Shown: positions 24,940 to 35,048, numbered from the stretch's first letter. The stretch: DNA of 64,000 nucleotides from Streptococcus sp. HMSC067H01 (GCF_001814775.1 NZ_KV817792.1:51403-115402), one strand, 5' to 3'. A program made the numbers and translations. Notes: generated by a model not told the origin, from the sequence alone.

Positions 24940-25977
24940 ATGGTTTCTACTATTGGTATTGTTAGTTTGTCTAGTGGCATTATCGGAGAAGACTTTGTCA
25001 AACACGAAGTGGACTTGGGTGTCCAACGTCTCAAAGATTTGGGACTCAATCCTATCTTTTTACCCCATTCGTTAAAAGGCTTAGACTTTATCAAGGACCA
25101 TCCTGAAGCGCGTGCAGAGGATTTGATGCAGGCCTTTTCTGATAATAGCATCGACATGGTCCTATGCGCCATCGGTGGAGACGATACCTATCGTTTATTA
25201 CCCTATCTTTTTGAAAATGACCAACTAGAAAAAGTTATCAAACAAAAGATTTTTCTTGGCTTCTCGGATACGACCATGAACCATCTCATGTTGCATAAAC
25301 TAGGAATCAAGACTTTTTACGGCCAATCATTTCTAGCAGACATTTGTGAGTTAGACAAAGAAATGTTGCCATATAGCTGCCACTACTTTAAAGAATTGAT
25401 TGAGACTGGAAAAATCTCAGAAATTCGCCCTAGTAACGTTTGGTATGAGGAAAGAACTGACTTCAGTCCCAAGGCTCTGGGAACACATCGTATCAGTCAT
25501 GCAAATACTGGTTTTGACTTGTTACAAGGAACTGCCCAATTCGAGGGGGAAATCCTCGGCGGTTGCCTCGAATCCCTCTACGATATCTTTGACAACTCTC
25601 GATATGTAGACAGTACAGAACTCTGCCAAAAGTACAAACTCTTCCCTGACTTATCCGACTGGAAAGGAAAGATTCTCTTGTTAGAAACAAGCGAAGAAAA
25701 GCCTGAGCCAGAAAACTTCAAAAAGATGCTGCAGGCTTTAAAAGAAACTGGGATATTTGAAGTCATCAGTGGACTCTTGGTCGGAAAACCTATGGATGAA
25801 ACTTTCTATGACGACTATAAAGAGGCACTATTGGATATCATTGACAGCAATACCCCGATTGTCTATAATCTAAACGTTGGCCATGCCACACCAAGAGCAA
25901 TTGTTCCCTTTGGAGTCCACGCGTATGTAGACGCAACGGATCAAGTCATTCGCTTTGACTATAACAAAGAAAGCTGA
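24940..25977 (+). CDS. S66-family peptidase (LD-carboxypeptidase / MccF-like)
   Basis: A 345-residue S66 peptidase. The nucleophile Ser109 lies in FLGFSDTT, and a Glu-His pair is expected in the C-terminal half (LLETSEEKPEP, NVGHATPRAIVPFGV). The family contains LD-carboxypeptidases that trim murein tetrapeptides and MccF-type proteins that cleave microcin C. The sequence is closer to the MccF-like branch in layout, but I cannot settle which. AGGAGG precedes the ATG and a TACAAT box lies upstream. Monocistronic. Confidence 0.88.
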   Translation: MVSTIGIVSLSSGIIGEDFVKHEVDLGVQRLKDLGLNPIFLPHSLKGLDFIKDHPEARAEDLMQAFSDNSIDMVLCAIGGDDTYRLLPYLFENDQLEKVIKQKIFLGFSDTTMNHLMLHKLGIKTFYGQSFLADICELDKEMLPYSCHYFKELIETGKISEIRPSNVWYEERTDFSPKALGTHRISHANTGFDLLQGTAQFEGEILGGCLESLYDIFDNSRYVDSTELCQKYKLFPDLSDWKGKILLLETSEEKPEPENFKKMLQALKETGIFEVISGLLVGKPMDETFYDDYKEALLDIIDSNTPIVYNLNVGHATPRAIVPFGVHAYVDATDQVIRFDYNKES

Positions 25978-25999
25978 GATGAATTTCTCAGCTTTTTCT
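25971..25999 (+). terminator. Terminator overlapping the S66 stop codon
   Basis: AAGCTGAGA / TCTCAGCTT stem with a 6-nt loop and a T-run. Confidence 0.88.
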
Positions 26000-26022
26000 C
26001 ATTATCATTACTGGCATTTTCG

Positions 26023-26697
26023 TCACATACTACTGATAGCTAAAATGATGAAGGAGAGGCTATTCCCTAACATGTGAACAAATAGGGGATAGTAAATATT
26101 CTCCTTTTCTTTCACATAAATAATAGAAAAGGCAAGCCCACCACCTAGGTATCCGACTGCACCAATCCACTCTGATAAACTTACATTATGCATATGAGTC
26201 AGAGCAAAGACAAGTCCTACCAGAAGAATGCTTAGCCAAGTTGACAGTTTTTTCTGCAGGTGATGCAATAACAGTTGACGGAAAAAGAGCTCTTCCACTA
26301 TAGGCCCTATGATGCAGGCGAAAACGGCTATCAGTAGTGGTTGCTCTTGAAAGGTGCTTTGAATATTCGACTGGTTTAGACCTTGTCCGACCAGCCCCAA
26401 AAACTGCCTCAACATCTCTGATACAAAGCCAAAGACAACAGTCATCAGAATGAGAAAGAGCCAGCCTGTTATGACGCCAAAGAAGAATTTTCTTTTAGTT
26501 TTTCTAATCTCATTCCATTGTTGAATCAATCTATCCCTGCACAAGAAAGAGCCATATAGTGCTAATACTACATAGACTAAATAATTTGCAATGGTAGATG
26601 GCATCAAATAAGACAGCAATTTAACACCATCAAACACAAAGAGAACTGTATAGAGAATCGCAAAAATCAGAATTCCCTTATTTTTGTTAGACATCAT
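26023..26697 (-). CDS. CPBP family intramembrane metalloprotease
   Basis: A 224-residue multi-pass protein with the CPBP/Abi motif EELFFRQ (residues ~130-136) and the second motif LVFALTHMHN. CPBP proteins include type II CAAX-prenyl-protease relatives and bacteriocin self-immunity proteins. It overlaps the tag stop by 4 bp (ATGA) and so is translationally coupled to a DNA repair gene, an unexplained pairing. Confidence 0.86.
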   Translation of the reverse strand: MMSNKNKGILIFAILYTVLFVFDGVKLLSYLMPSTIANYLVYVVLALYGSFLCRDRLIQQWNEIRKTKRKFFFGVITGWLFLILMTVVFGFVSEMLRQFLGLVGQGLNQSNIQSTFQEQPLLIAVFACIIGPIVEELFFRQLLLHHLQKKLSTWLSILLVGLVFALTHMHNVSLSEWIGAVGYLGGGLAFSIIYVKEKENIYYPLFVHMLGNSLSFIILAISSM

Positions 26698-27257
26698 TTA
26701 AGACCCTTCCATTCACAATCATTCTCATGGTCATCAACCAAACCTGCAGCTTGTAGAAATGACAAAACTGCAACAGGACCCGTAAACTTAAAGCCTCGTT
26801 TTTTGAAATCTTTGGATAATTTCTCAGATAGAGCTGTTTTGGCAGGCGCCTGGCTGTAGTCAGGCACATCATTGACGATGGTTTTCCCCTCAACAAAAGA
26901 CCAAAGGTAGGCATCAAAAGAACCATACTCCTTCTGAACTTGTAGAAAAGCCTGAGCGTTGGCCCGCGTCGCAAATATCTTGGCACGATTGCGGATGATG
27001 GCTGGATTATCCATCAAATCTTCCAATTCTTCATCAGTCATGTCCGCAACAGCTTGAATTTGGTAACCATGAAAAGCTTGGCGGAAGGCTTGGCGTTTAT
27101 TGAGCACCGTTTCCCAAGAAAGACCAGCCTGATAAGTCTCCATACAGAGTAACTCAAAGAGAGCACGGTCATCATGTAGGGGACGCCCCCACTCCTCATC
27201 ATGGTAGGCTACATATAGCGGGTTGTTCATTTTAACCCAGCCACAACGTTTTGGCAT
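26694..27257 (-). CDS. tag: DNA-3-methyladenine glycosylase I
   Basis: A 187-residue Tag enzyme that excises 3-methyladenine. The Tag zinc site is visible: Cys5 and His19 near the N-terminus (RCGWVKMNNPLYVAYHDEEWG region) and His/Cys near the C-terminus (DDHENDCEW). The ATG has AGGAGA upstream and lies 9 bp after ruvA in the same direction, giving a mutL-ruvA-tag repair cluster. Confidence 0.95.
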   Translation of the reverse strand: MPKRCGWVKMNNPLYVAYHDEEWGRPLHDDRALFELLCMETYQAGLSWETVLNKRQAFRQAFHGYQIQAVADMTDEELEDLMDNPAIIRNRAKIFATRANAQAFLQVQKEYGSFDAYLWSFVEGKTIVNDVPDYSQAPAKTALSEKLSKDFKKRGFKFTGPVAVLSFLQAAGLVDDHENDCEWKGLK

Positions 27258-27266
27258 AGAAATCTC

Positions 27267-27860
27267 CTATTTCACCAACATTTTAAGGGCCGACTTGATA
27301 TAATTCTCTGCTGTATCTGTCGTTCCTTCAAAAAATTTCTTGATTTTCTTGAGTTCAGTTGCCTTGTAGCCCAATGCCAACATGGCTTCCATCGCTTCTT
27401 CCAATTCTTGGTTGTCACTGCTAGATGGAGCTGCAGCCTTAGCAGGGAGGTCGTCTCCTGCCACAACAACTTTCCCTTCTAAGTCCAAGACCATCTGTTG
27501 GGCTGTTTTCTTACCGATTTTAGGGAACTTGGTCAAGTAGGTGATGTTCTTAGTCTCAATGGCTTGAACGAGGCCTGCATTGTCATCCGCCGCAATAATG
27601 GCAAGAGCGGAAACAGGACCAATGCCTGATACAGAAATCAAGCTGAGAAAGAGCTTTTTCTCGTCTTCTGAACGAAAACCGTAAAGCAGATGAGCATCTT
27701 CACGTACAACCTGATGCACATAGATTTGTGCTTCTTGGTTGACTTGCCCTGAGTAGGCATAAGGATTAGCCACGTGCAGGATGTAGCCAATACCATTAGC
27801 CTCTAGGACGATGTATTTGGCGGTAATTTTGGTAATAATACCCTTTAGATATTCGTACAT
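27267..27860 (-). CDS. ruvA: Holliday junction branch migration protein RuvA
   Basis: A 197-residue RuvA, full length. N-terminal OB-fold ([20 protein letters not shown]), two helix-hairpin-helix motifs ([15 protein letters not shown] and [18 protein letters not shown]), and domain III at the C-terminus for RuvB contact. The start overlaps a chance cin-box-like string (see rejected items). mutL lies upstream in the same direction, separated only by a BOX element. Confidence 0.97.
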   Translation of the reverse strand: MYEYLKGIITKITAKYIVLEANGIGYILHVANPYAYSGQVNQEAQIYVHQVVREDAHLLYGFRSEDEKKLFLSLISVSGIGPVSALAIIAADDNAGLVQAIETKNITYLTKFPKIGKKTAQQMVLDLEGKVVVAGDDLPAKAAAPSSSDNQELEEAMEAMLALGYKATELKKIKKFFEGTTDTAENYIKSALKMLVK

Positions 27861-27877
27861 AATTTTCCCTTCAATTT

Positions 27878-27982
27878 AGACTCAATGAAAATCAAATCTA
27901 AACTAGGAAGCTAACCGTAGGCATAACTTGAGTTAGGCAAGGTAAGGCTGACGCAGTTTAGAGAGATTTTCGAAGAGTATTA
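27878..27982 (+). repeat. BOX element without boxB, between mutL and ruvA
   Basis: About 105 bp, from TAGACTCAATGAAAATCAA to TTTTCGAAGAGTATTA. boxA and boxC parts are recognisable, no boxB. It fills the whole gap between two co-oriented repair genes, so it must be transcribed if they are in one operon. Confidence 0.88.
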
Positions 27983-29929
27983 GTATTTTCCTAGCTCTCG
28001 GAGACTAGTATGATTTTCCTGAATGCGACGGAACATCTTTTCCATGTCCGACTTGGTAAAGTGTACCAAAACAGGACGTCCGTGTGGACAGTTATAGGGG
28101 TTGTCACATTGAGAGAGCTGATAGAGGAGTTGCCTAGCTGAGTGGTCATCGATACGATGATTGGCCTTGATGGATCGCTTGCAGGACATCATAATGGCTA
28201 GTTCAGCTCGGTATTTCTTGATTGAAACTTCCTTGGTCAAGAGGAGCATGTCGCACATCTCATAGATTCCAGACTCGATTTCCTCCTCTGCCATCCAAAT
28301 GGGATGTTCGCGCAGGATGAATTGATTCTCCCCGTACTCTGCTAGAAAGACGCCTACTTCCTCTAAGAGAGGCATTCTTTCCTTGAGACGAAGGGCATCA
28401 TCCGCAGGAAATTCAAAGATATAGGGCACTAGGAGTTGCTGCTGGCTCTGGTCAACATTGCCAATGCTCTCACGGTACTCCTCATACTTAACCCGTTCCT
28501 GAGCCGCGTGCTGATCTATGATGTAGAGCCCATCTCGACCTTGGGCAAAGAGATAGGTTCCATGCATTTGCCCGAAAAAATCCAACTCTGGGAAGCTCGA
28601 AGATTCTTCTCGCTCCAGCTTATCATAAGCCTTATCCAAACTAGCTAGATCTAACTCTGGATGGTCCAGTTGGTCATAGCTAGCAGGCTTTCTCTCTGCA
28701 AAATGCAGTTTAGCTGGCTTGGTCATCTGGTCCAAGGTTTCCTTAGCAAACAGATTCAAATCCTGTCTGTCTTCAGTCAGATTCACCTGATGGTCTGCCA
28801 CCTCAGCTTGTGTCGGTCTGGTCGGTTCATTTTTTTCATAATAGAGCGTATTTTCTCTCAGTGGCAAAGTCGTTTGCTCTACTTTTTCACGATTTCTAAC
28901 CGCAGATTTGGCTAGATTTTCCAAGGCATCTGGAATCAAGGTCTGTTCCTTGAGACTCTTTGCAATAGCTTCTGAAACCAGCGCCATCAGTTCTCTTTCC
29001 TTGGAAATTCGCACCTCTTGCTTGGTCGGGTGCACATTGACATCTGCTAAGTAAGGGTCAATCTGGATATGAATCACAGCCAGTGGAAAACGCCCCACCA
29101 TAAGCTTGCTACCGTATCCATCTAAAATGGCACGATTGAGCAGGAAGTTTTTGATATAACGGCCATTGATAAAAAGGCTGATATAGTTACGATTAGCCCG
29201 TGTCAATTCAGGCAATGAGACAAAACCAGAAATTTCAAAGTCTAGGTCAGAATTCTCAATCTCAACCATTTTTTTAGCACTGGCTAAACCATAAATCCCA
29301 GCGATTGCTTGGCGCAGTTGACCCGTACCAGCTGTTCGTGTCATCTCCTTGCCATCGCTAATCAGGCTAAAGGAAATCTCAGGATGGGCTAGCCCCAAAC
29401 GGTTGACAATATCAATGATGTGAGACAACTCTGCCTGCTGACTCTTCATATACTTGAGACGAGCCGGTGTATTGAAAAATAGGTCTTCCACACAAACCTT
29501 AGTCCCAACAGGACTGGTCGCTGGGCTAATCTCTTCAACTTCTCCCCCACGAGCCACTAACTTGGTTCCGTGACTTGCTCCATCCACCGCAGTCAACAAG
29601 GTTAAGACACTAACAGAAGCGATTGAAGGCAGAGCTTCACCACGAAAACCGAGGGTCCGAATCCGAAAAAGATCCGCTTGATTCTTAATTTTACTGGTCG
29701 CATGACGGCGGAGAGCCAACTCGACTTCATCGTGGGCAATCCCGTGACCATTATCTGTGATTTGGATTTTCTTAAGCCCAGCTTCTTCAATCTCTACGAT
29801 AATCTGGCTAGAGCCAGCATCAATGGCATTTTCAACTAGCTCCTTAACCACACTAGCAGGACGTTCTATTACTTCTCCTGCCGCGATTTGATTGGCCAAG
29901 ACTTCCGGCAATTCAATAATATGAGACAT
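27980..29929 (-). CDS. mutL: DNA mismatch repair protein MutL
   Basis: A 649-residue MutL. The N-terminal GHKL ATPase has [14 protein letters not shown] and GFRGEAL motifs in the first ~100 residues, then a variable linker (~340-450). The C-terminal dimerisation/endonuclease domain has the DQHA(x)2E(x)4E motif ([12 protein letters not shown]) and CPHGRP. The endonuclease motif suggests nicking activity, as in most MutS/MutL systems without MutH. AAAGGGG precedes the ATG. Confidence 0.96.
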   Translation of the reverse strand: MSHIIELPEVLANQIAAGEVIERPASVVKELVENAIDAGSSQIIVEIEEAGLKKIQITDNGHGIAHDEVELALRRHATSKIKNQADLFRIRTLGFRGEALPSIASVSVLTLLTAVDGASHGTKLVARGGEVEEISPATSPVGTKVCVEDLFFNTPARLKYMKSQQAELSHIIDIVNRLGLAHPEISFSLISDGKEMTRTAGTGQLRQAIAGIYGLASAKKMVEIENSDLDFEISGFVSLPELTRANRNYISLFINGRYIKNFLLNRAILDGYGSKLMVGRFPLAVIHIQIDPYLADVNVHPTKQEVRISKERELMALVSEAIAKSLKEQTLIPDALENLAKSAVRNREKVEQTTLPLRENTLYYEKNEPTRPTQAEVADHQVNLTEDRQDLNLFAKETLDQMTKPAKLHFAERKPASYDQLDHPELDLASLDKAYDKLEREESSSFPELDFFGQMHGTYLFAQGRDGLYIIDQHAAQERVKYEEYRESIGNVDQSQQQLLVPYIFEFPADDALRLKERMPLLEEVGVFLAEYGENQFILREHPIWMAEEEIESGIYEMCDMLLLTKEVSIKKYRAELAIMMSCKRSIKANHRIDDHSARQLLYQLSQCDNPYNCPHGRPVLVHFTKSDMEKMFRRIQENHTSLRELGKY

Positions 29930-29974
29930 CTTTCAGCCCCTTTCTTAACTATTTTTATCTATTTCTCTGAAAAT

Positions 29975-30127
29975 AATACTCTTCAAAAATCAAATTCAAA
30001 CCACGTCAGTCTCGCCTTGCCGTATATGTGTTACTGACTTCGTCAGTTCTATCCACAACCTCAAAACTGTGTTTTGAGCAACCTGCGGCTAGCTTCCTAG
30101 TTTTCTCTTTGATTTTCATTGAGTATA
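29975..30127 (-). repeat. BOX element, boxA-boxB-boxC, minus orientation
   Basis: Begins ATACTCTTCAAAAATCAAA and ends TTTCATTGAGTATA, the reverse complement of the BOX ends. One boxB copy (GTTACTGACTTCGTCAGTTC) is in the middle. It fills nearly half of the 335-bp gap between mutL and tyrS. The rest of the gap holds the tyrS promoter (extended -10 TGGTACAAT near 30220) and no T-box. Confidence 0.92.
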
Positions 30128-30264
30128 AGCTAGTGCTATTATACCATATTTCACTCGTTTCCAAAAAAGTACAAGCAGCAACTTTCTTCCCGAATTTACT
30201 AGGTTATTTGCCAAGTTTGTGGTACAATAGGTAGAAACAATATTTTAAAAAGGAGAAAAGACAC

Positions 30265-31521
30265 ATGCACATTTTTGATGAGCTAAAAGAGCGTGGTTTG
30301 ATTTTTCAAACGACTGATGAAGAAGCTTTGCGTAAAGCCCTAGAAGAAGGTCAAGTTTCTTATTATACTGGCTACGATCCAACTGCTGACAGCCTTCACC
30401 TAGGTCACCTTGTCGCAATCTTGACAAGTCGTCGCTTGCAGTTAGCAGGTCACAAACCTTATGCGCTCGTTGGCGGTGCTACAGGTCTCATCGGAGATCC
30501 GTCCTTCAAAGATGCTGAACGTAGTCTCCAAACAAAAGACACAGTGGATGGCTGGGTCAAGTCTATCCAAGGACAACTTTCTCGCTTTCTTGATTTTGAA
30601 AATGGGGAAAATAAAGCTGTCATGGTCAACAACTACGACTGGTTTGGCAGTATCAGCTTCATTGACTTCCTCCGTGATATCGGAAAATACTTCACTGTCA
30701 ACTACATGATGAGCAAGGAGTCTGTGAAGAAACGTATTGAAACAGGGATTTCTTACACTGAGTTTGCCTACCAAATCATGCAAGGATACGACTTCTTTGT
30801 CCTTAACCAAGATCACAATGTTACTCTTCAAATCGGCGGATCTGACCAATGGGGAAATATGACAGCTGGTACTGAGTTGATGCGTCGTAAAGCCGACAAG
30901 ACTGGTCACGTTATCACTGTTCCACTGATTACAGATGCAACTGGTAAGAAATTTGGTAAATCTGAAGGAAACGCTGTTTGGCTCAACCCTGAAAAGACTT
31001 CTCCATACGAAATGTACCAATTCTGGATGAATGTCATGGACGCTGACGCTGTTCGCTTCTTGAAAATCTTTACTTTCTTGTCACTTGATGAGATTGAAGA
31101 GATTCGCAAACAGTTTGAGGCTGCGCCACACGAACGTTTGGCTCAAAAAGTCTTGGCTCGTGAAGTCGTGACTCTTGTCCACGGAGAAGAAGCTTATAAA
31201 GAAGCCCTTAACATCACTGAGCAACTCTTTGCTGGAAATATCAAAAACCTTTCTGTCAAAGAACTCAAACAAGGACTTCGTGGCGTGCCAAACTACCAAG
31301 TACAAGCAGGCGAAAACCACAACATCGTTGAACTCCTCGTATCTTCTGGCGTGGTTAACTCAAAACGCCAAGCCCGCGAAGACGTACAAAATGGAGCTAT
31401 CTACGTCAACGGTGACCGTATCCAAGACCTTGACTATGTCTTAGGAGATGCAGATAAGTTAGAGAACGAACTCACTGTTATCCGACGTGGGAAGAAAAAA
31501 TACTTCGTATTGACTTACTAA
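30265..31521 (+). CDS. tyrS: Tyrosyl-tRNA synthetase
   Basis: A 418-residue class I TyrRS of the TyrS type. The HIGH-type motif is HLGH (about residues 49-52), the KMSKS-type motif is KFGKS, and an S4 RNA-binding domain is at the C-terminus ([23 protein letters not shown]). AAAAAGGAG precedes the ATG. No T-box leader fits in the short 5' region, unlike Bacillus tyrS. Confidence 0.97.
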   Translation: MHIFDELKERGLIFQTTDEEALRKALEEGQVSYYTGYDPTADSLHLGHLVAILTSRRLQLAGHKPYALVGGATGLIGDPSFKDAERSLQTKDTVDGWVKSIQGQLSRFLDFENGENKAVMVNNYDWFGSISFIDFLRDIGKYFTVNYMMSKESVKKRIETGISYTEFAYQIMQGYDFFVLNQDHNVTLQIGGSDQWGNMTAGTELMRRKADKTGHVITVPLITDATGKKFGKSEGNAVWLNPEKTSPYEMYQFWMNVMDADAVRFLKIFTFLSLDEIEEIRKQFEAAPHERLAQKVLAREVVTLVHGEEAYKEALNITEQLFAGNIKNLSVKELKQGLRGVPNYQVQAGENHNIVELLVSSGVVNSKRQAREDVQNGAIYVNGDRIQDLDYVLGDADKLENELTVIRRGKKKYFVLTY

Positions 31522-31544
31522 ATTGTTCAACATTTACCTATAAA

Positions 31545-31581
31545 CAAAGGAGTTAACCTCGATAAAGGTAACTCCTTTTTG
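31545..31581 (+). terminator. tyrS terminator
   Basis: Stem AAAGGAGTTAACCT / AGGTAACTCCTTT (one mismatch) followed by T. It lies between convergent genes and may act both ways. Confidence 0.82.
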
Positions 31582-31598
31582 CTGTGAATAGTCCCCAC

Positions 31599-33659
31599 CT
31601 ATCCCTTAATAGACAGGCTACGCAGTACAATGCGTAAGGTTGTTAGATTATGTAAGATAGAAAGATTTGAAGGGCTGAGCCAGTTAAACAAGCCAAAGCC
31701 AATCAAACTACTATTTACGACAACGGTATCTTGAATATTCTTCTTGATGAGTGTTTGCAAAGATGATGATAGCGAATCCAACTCTTGGAAGAAATCCAAA
31801 CGATTATCTAACAACAAGATATCGCTCATCTGCTTAGAAATATCTGCACTCTCATTCATCACCACGCCGATATCTGATAGGGTTAGAGCCGCTGAGTCAT
31901 TCAATCCATCTCCAACCATCAAAATAGTGTGACCTGCTTTCTGCAGTTTCTCTACTAACTCAAATTTCCCATCAGGTTTTAAGTCTGTATAGACCTGATC
32001 AAAGGGCAAATCTTTGACTAATTCCTCTGTTCTAACCAAGGTGTCCCCTGTTGCCAGAATCAATTTTTTCCCTTGTTCCTTAAGTTTATCCAAGGCTGCC
32101 TTAGCTTCTTTTCTCAAAGGAGTATGAATGCAGAACATTCCAATCAATTCATTCTGGTAGGCTAAGAATAAGAGATTGTAGTGACTCTTGTACTCTTCAA
32201 TTAAAGCATTTTGTTCTGAACTGATATGAATCTGCTCATCCTGCATCAAGACATAATTCCCAATAAGAACTGGTTGACCATCTATATGAGATTTGATCCC
32301 CTTACTTGCGATATATTGGAGTTTCCCATGCATTTCCTCATGTTCAATCCCCTCTATCTCGGCTTGCTTGACGATGGCATTAGCAATAGGATGATAAATG
32401 TGTTCCTCAAGACAGGCACTGATTCTGAGAATATCTTCCTCACTATTGTCTCCAAAAGGTAACACCTTTTCAACTATAGGATAGCTAGTTGTGATTGTCC
32501 CAGTCTTATCAAATAAGAAGGTATCAACTTCCAGGTATTTCTCCAGAACATCTCCATCCTTAATCACCATTTCACGGTTCAACCCCTCCTTGATAGCTGT
32601 CAAATAAGCTACAGGAGTAGAGATTTTCAAAGCGCAGGAGAAATCGACCAATAGGAAAGAGATAGCCTTAGAAAAAGAACCCGTTAATAGGTAAGTCAGC
32701 CCAGCCCCCAAGAAATTATATTTGACGACCTTGTCCGCCATCTTGATGAAATAGCGTTGTTTCGTTTTCTTGTTTTCTTCAGATTTTTTCATCAACTCAA
32801 TCAGTTGTAAAATCCGGCTGTTCATCTGATTATCGGTTACACGAATGCATAACTCTCCAGTTTCTAATACTGTATTTGCACAAACCAAATCAGACTCTCT
32901 TTTTTCAACTGGAAAACTCTCTCCCGTCAAGGAACTTTCGTTGACCATACCTAAACCTGAAACTACTTGTCCATCAAACAGAATTTCATTTCCTTGAGAT
33001 AAGATCAAAACATCTCCTATTTGAACATCGGAACTCTTGATACTAACAACCGTATCGCCCTGTACTAGGAATACATCGCTCTCTTTTGCAAGAAGGCTTT
33101 GTTCTAAATCTGTTGCAGTTTTTTTCAAAGACCACTGATCTAAATGATTCCCCAAATCAAGCATAAACATGATATTGCTAGCTGTCTTGGATTGGTTCAT
33201 AAACAAGGACAATAAAATCGCCGAACAGTCCAAGACCTCCATCGTTAGTTCCTTACGCGCTAGTGTTTGATAGGCTTCTCTGATATAACCCAAAGCCTGA
33301 TAGCAAGTCCATATATAGCGAATGGGATACGGCACAAAACTACGAAAAAGCACACGCTTAATCGCTGCACCTGAAACAATAGAATAAGCACTCTCTTCTC
33401 TACGAATGGGAAGAGTCATCAACTCAGAAACTTTCCCTTTATCAATTCTTTTTAAAAAGGCTTCTGCATTATCTAATACAGAAAAGCCTTCTTTTATACG
33501 TAGAGTAAAGTGCTGTTGATCCATGTAAAACTGGATAGACTCAATCCCCTTTTCATCTCTCGCCAAGGAACGAAGATAGTCTTGAATATCCAAGGTGAGT
33601 GAAAAAGAAGATGATAGTCGGATATGTTGGTATCCTTTATGTAGCACTTTAAAAGACAT
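31599..33659 (-). CDS. P1B-type (heavy-metal) ATPase with atypical FSC transmembrane motif
   Basis: About 686 residues from the ATG at 33659; a GTG three codons upstream is less likely because its ribosome site is poor. The TGES loop (SSLTGESFP), phosphorylation motif DKTGTIT and hinge GDGLNDSAAL are all present. The ion-binding TM motif, usually Cys-Pro-Cys, reads DFSCALKISTP, so Phe-Ser-Cys. The N-terminal ~100 residues resemble a degenerate metal-binding fold with no CxxC. The metal is unknown; it may not be Cu or Zn. The small upstream gene ends one base before its start, so they are coupled. Confidence 0.85.
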   Translation of the reverse strand: MSFKVLHKGYQHIRLSSSFSLTLDIQDYLRSLARDEKGIESIQFYMDQQHFTLRIKEGFSVLDNAEAFLKRIDKGKVSELMTLPIRREESAYSIVSGAAIKRVLFRSFVPYPIRYIWTCYQALGYIREAYQTLARKELTMEVLDCSAILLSLFMNQSKTASNIMFMLDLGNHLDQWSLKKTATDLEQSLLAKESDVFLVQGDTVVSIKSSDVQIGDVLILSQGNEILFDGQVVSGLGMVNESSLTGESFPVEKRESDLVCANTVLETGELCIRVTDNQMNSRILQLIELMKKSEENKKTKQRYFIKMADKVVKYNFLGAGLTYLLTGSFSKAISFLLVDFSCALKISTPVAYLTAIKEGLNREMVIKDGDVLEKYLEVDTFLFDKTGTITTSYPIVEKVLPFGDNSEEDILRISACLEEHIYHPIANAIVKQAEIEGIEHEEMHGKLQYIASKGIKSHIDGQPVLIGNYVLMQDEQIHISSEQNALIEEYKSHYNLLFLAYQNELIGMFCIHTPLRKEAKAALDKLKEQGKKLILATGDTLVRTEELVKDLPFDQVYTDLKPDGKFELVEKLQKAGHTILMVGDGLNDSAALTLSDIGVVMNESADISKQMSDILLLDNRLDFFQELDSLSSSLQTLIKKNIQDTVVVNSSLIGFGLFNWLSPSNLSILHNLTTLRIVLRSLSIKG

Positions 33660-33660
33660 A

Positions 33661-33939
33661 TTATTCACCTATAAGGCTATCTAATTGCTCTTCTTTTTTC
33701 TCTTGCTCGTACAAATATTTGGCATCTTGCAAGACATCGTCTCCATGTTGCTTCACAACAGAAACAGATGCATCTAGCTCGTCTTTCAACTTGTAAGCCT
33801 TAGCTAAAGCTTTAGAATAACCTTTTTTAGCTTCCTTACTTGCTAAGATTTTCAAACCAAGGGTACCAAATGCGACACCACCCAAAAAGAGTGATGATTT
33901 TTTCGCAACTTTTGCAACGGTTAGTACTTCTTTTAACAT
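33661..33939 (-). CDS. Small membrane-anchored partner of the P1B ATPase (DUF6110-like)
   Basis: A 92-residue protein from the ATG at 33939 (MLKEVLTVAKVAKKSS), with AAGGAGG at good spacing; upstream ATG/GTG codons lack one. A hydrophobic glycine-rich segment (LFLGGVAFGTLGLKIL, residues ~16-31) precedes a Lys/Glu-rich helical, possibly coiled-coil tail. I believe this is the DUF6110 family, often found beside this ATPase type, but I am not certain. It may act as a subunit or metal-delivery partner of the pump. Confidence 0.7.
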   Translation of the reverse strand: MLKEVLTVAKVAKKSSLFLGGVAFGTLGLKILASKEAKKGYSKALAKAYKLKDELDASVSVVKQHGDDVLQDAKYLYEQEKKEEQLDSLIGE

Positions 33940-34055
33940 ACTTATTTCCTCCTTATCATTATTATATAGCAATTTAGACATAAAAGCAATTTCATTCCAT
34001 AAATTGGAGAATTAGTTTTATTTCTACTGAATCTCCCATCTACTTATTCCTAAAG

Positions 34056-34084
34056 TTGCTTTCATTTGCCTCTTTTGATACACT
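34056..34084 (+). promoter_or_regulatory. rlmA promoter, predicted leaderless
   Basis: -35 TTGCTT (34056-34061), 17-bp spacer ending TGA, -10 TACACT (34079-34084), six bases, then the ATG at 34091. No ribosome site is present. Confidence 0.7.
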
Positions 34085-34090
34085 TAAACT

Positions 34091-34939
34091 ATGAATACAA
34101 ATCTCAAACCCAAACTTCAGCGTTTTGCTTCTGCGACTGCCTTTGCCTGTCCTATCTGTCAAGAAAATCTGACTCTGCTAGAGAGTAGTCTCAAATGCAA
34201 CAATCGCCATTCTTTTGACTTGGCTAAATTTGGCTATGTCAATCTGGCACCTCAAATCAAGCAATCCGCCAACTATGACAAGGAAAACTTTCAAAATCGC
34301 CAGCAAATTCTAGAAGCTGGCTTTTATCAGACTATCTTAGAAGGCATCTCAGACATACTAGCGACTAAATCATCTGCAAAAACTGTCTTAGATATCGGTT
34401 GTGGCGAAGGCTTCTACTCTCGCAAACTCCAAGATGCCCATCCCGACAAAACCTTTTATGCCTTTGACATTTCAAAAGACTCGGTCCAAATCGCTGCTAA
34501 GAGTGAACCCAACTGGGCAGTCAACTGGTTCGTTGGCGACCTGGCTCGCCTTCCTATAAAAGACGCCAGTATGGATATTCTACTTGATATCTTCTCACCT
34601 GCCAACTACGGAGAATTTCGACGAGTCTTATCAGAGGACGGCATCTTGATCAAGGTCATCCCTACCGAAAATCACCTCAAAGAAATCCGTCAAATGGTAC
34701 AGGGCCAACTGACAAAGAAAGATTATTCTAATCAGGATATCAAGGAACATTTCCAAGAACATTTCAGCATCCAATCTAGTCAAATCACTTCCCTGACCAA
34801 GCCCATTACAGCAGAACAACGCCAAGCCTTACTCAGCATGACTCCCCTGCTCTTTCATGTCGACCAAAGCAAGATTGATTGGAGTCAGTTGACAGAAATT
34901 ACTATCGAAGCAGAGATCCTGGTCGGAAAAGCTCTGTAA
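34091..34939 (+). CDS. rlmA: 23S rRNA (guanine-N1)-methyltransferase RlmA-type
   Basis: A 282-residue SAM methyltransferase. An N-terminal zinc site (Cys20, Cys23, Cys36, His40; CPIC ... CNNRH) recognises rRNA; the Rossmann domain has the SAM motif LDIGCGEGFYS. Gram-positive members (RlmA-II/TlrB type) methylate G748 of 23S rRNA, which affects macrolide/ketolide binding at the exit tunnel. The predicted mRNA is leaderless. Monocistronic with its own terminator. Confidence 0.92.
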   Translation: MNTNLKPKLQRFASATAFACPICQENLTLLESSLKCNNRHSFDLAKFGYVNLAPQIKQSANYDKENFQNRQQILEAGFYQTILEGISDILATKSSAKTVLDIGCGEGFYSRKLQDAHPDKTFYAFDISKDSVQIAAKSEPNWAVNWFVGDLARLPIKDASMDILLDIFSPANYGEFRRVLSEDGILIKVIPTENHLKEIRQMVQGQLTKKDYSNQDIKEHFQEHFSIQSSQITSLTKPITAEQRQALLSMTPLLFHVDQSKIDWSQLTEITIEAEILVGKAL

Positions 34940-34958
34940 ACTAGTTTTTAAGATAAAA

Positions 34959-34994
34959 CAAAACCCGCACCTCTTCTTGAGATGTGGGTTTAAA
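34959..34994 (+). terminator. rlmA terminator
   Basis: AAAACCCGCA ... TGTGGGTTTT imperfect stem with T-run. Confidence 0.78.
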
Positions 34995-35048
34995 ACACGA
35001 TTTTTCACTGTCTTTCCGAAAAGTATTAAAAAATTTTGACCTCTCCAT

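Noticed and set aside
27848-27860. Exact cin-box string TACGAATA at the start of ruvA
   Set aside because: It is formed by the first codons of ruvA (Met-Tyr-Glu-Tyr) inside the gene, with no room for a leader to ruvA itself. Most likely coincidence.
30128-30264. T-box leader of tyrS
   Set aside because: Only ~135 bp remain after the BOX repeat, the promoter lies ~45 bp before the ATG, and no T-box sequence or terminator is present.
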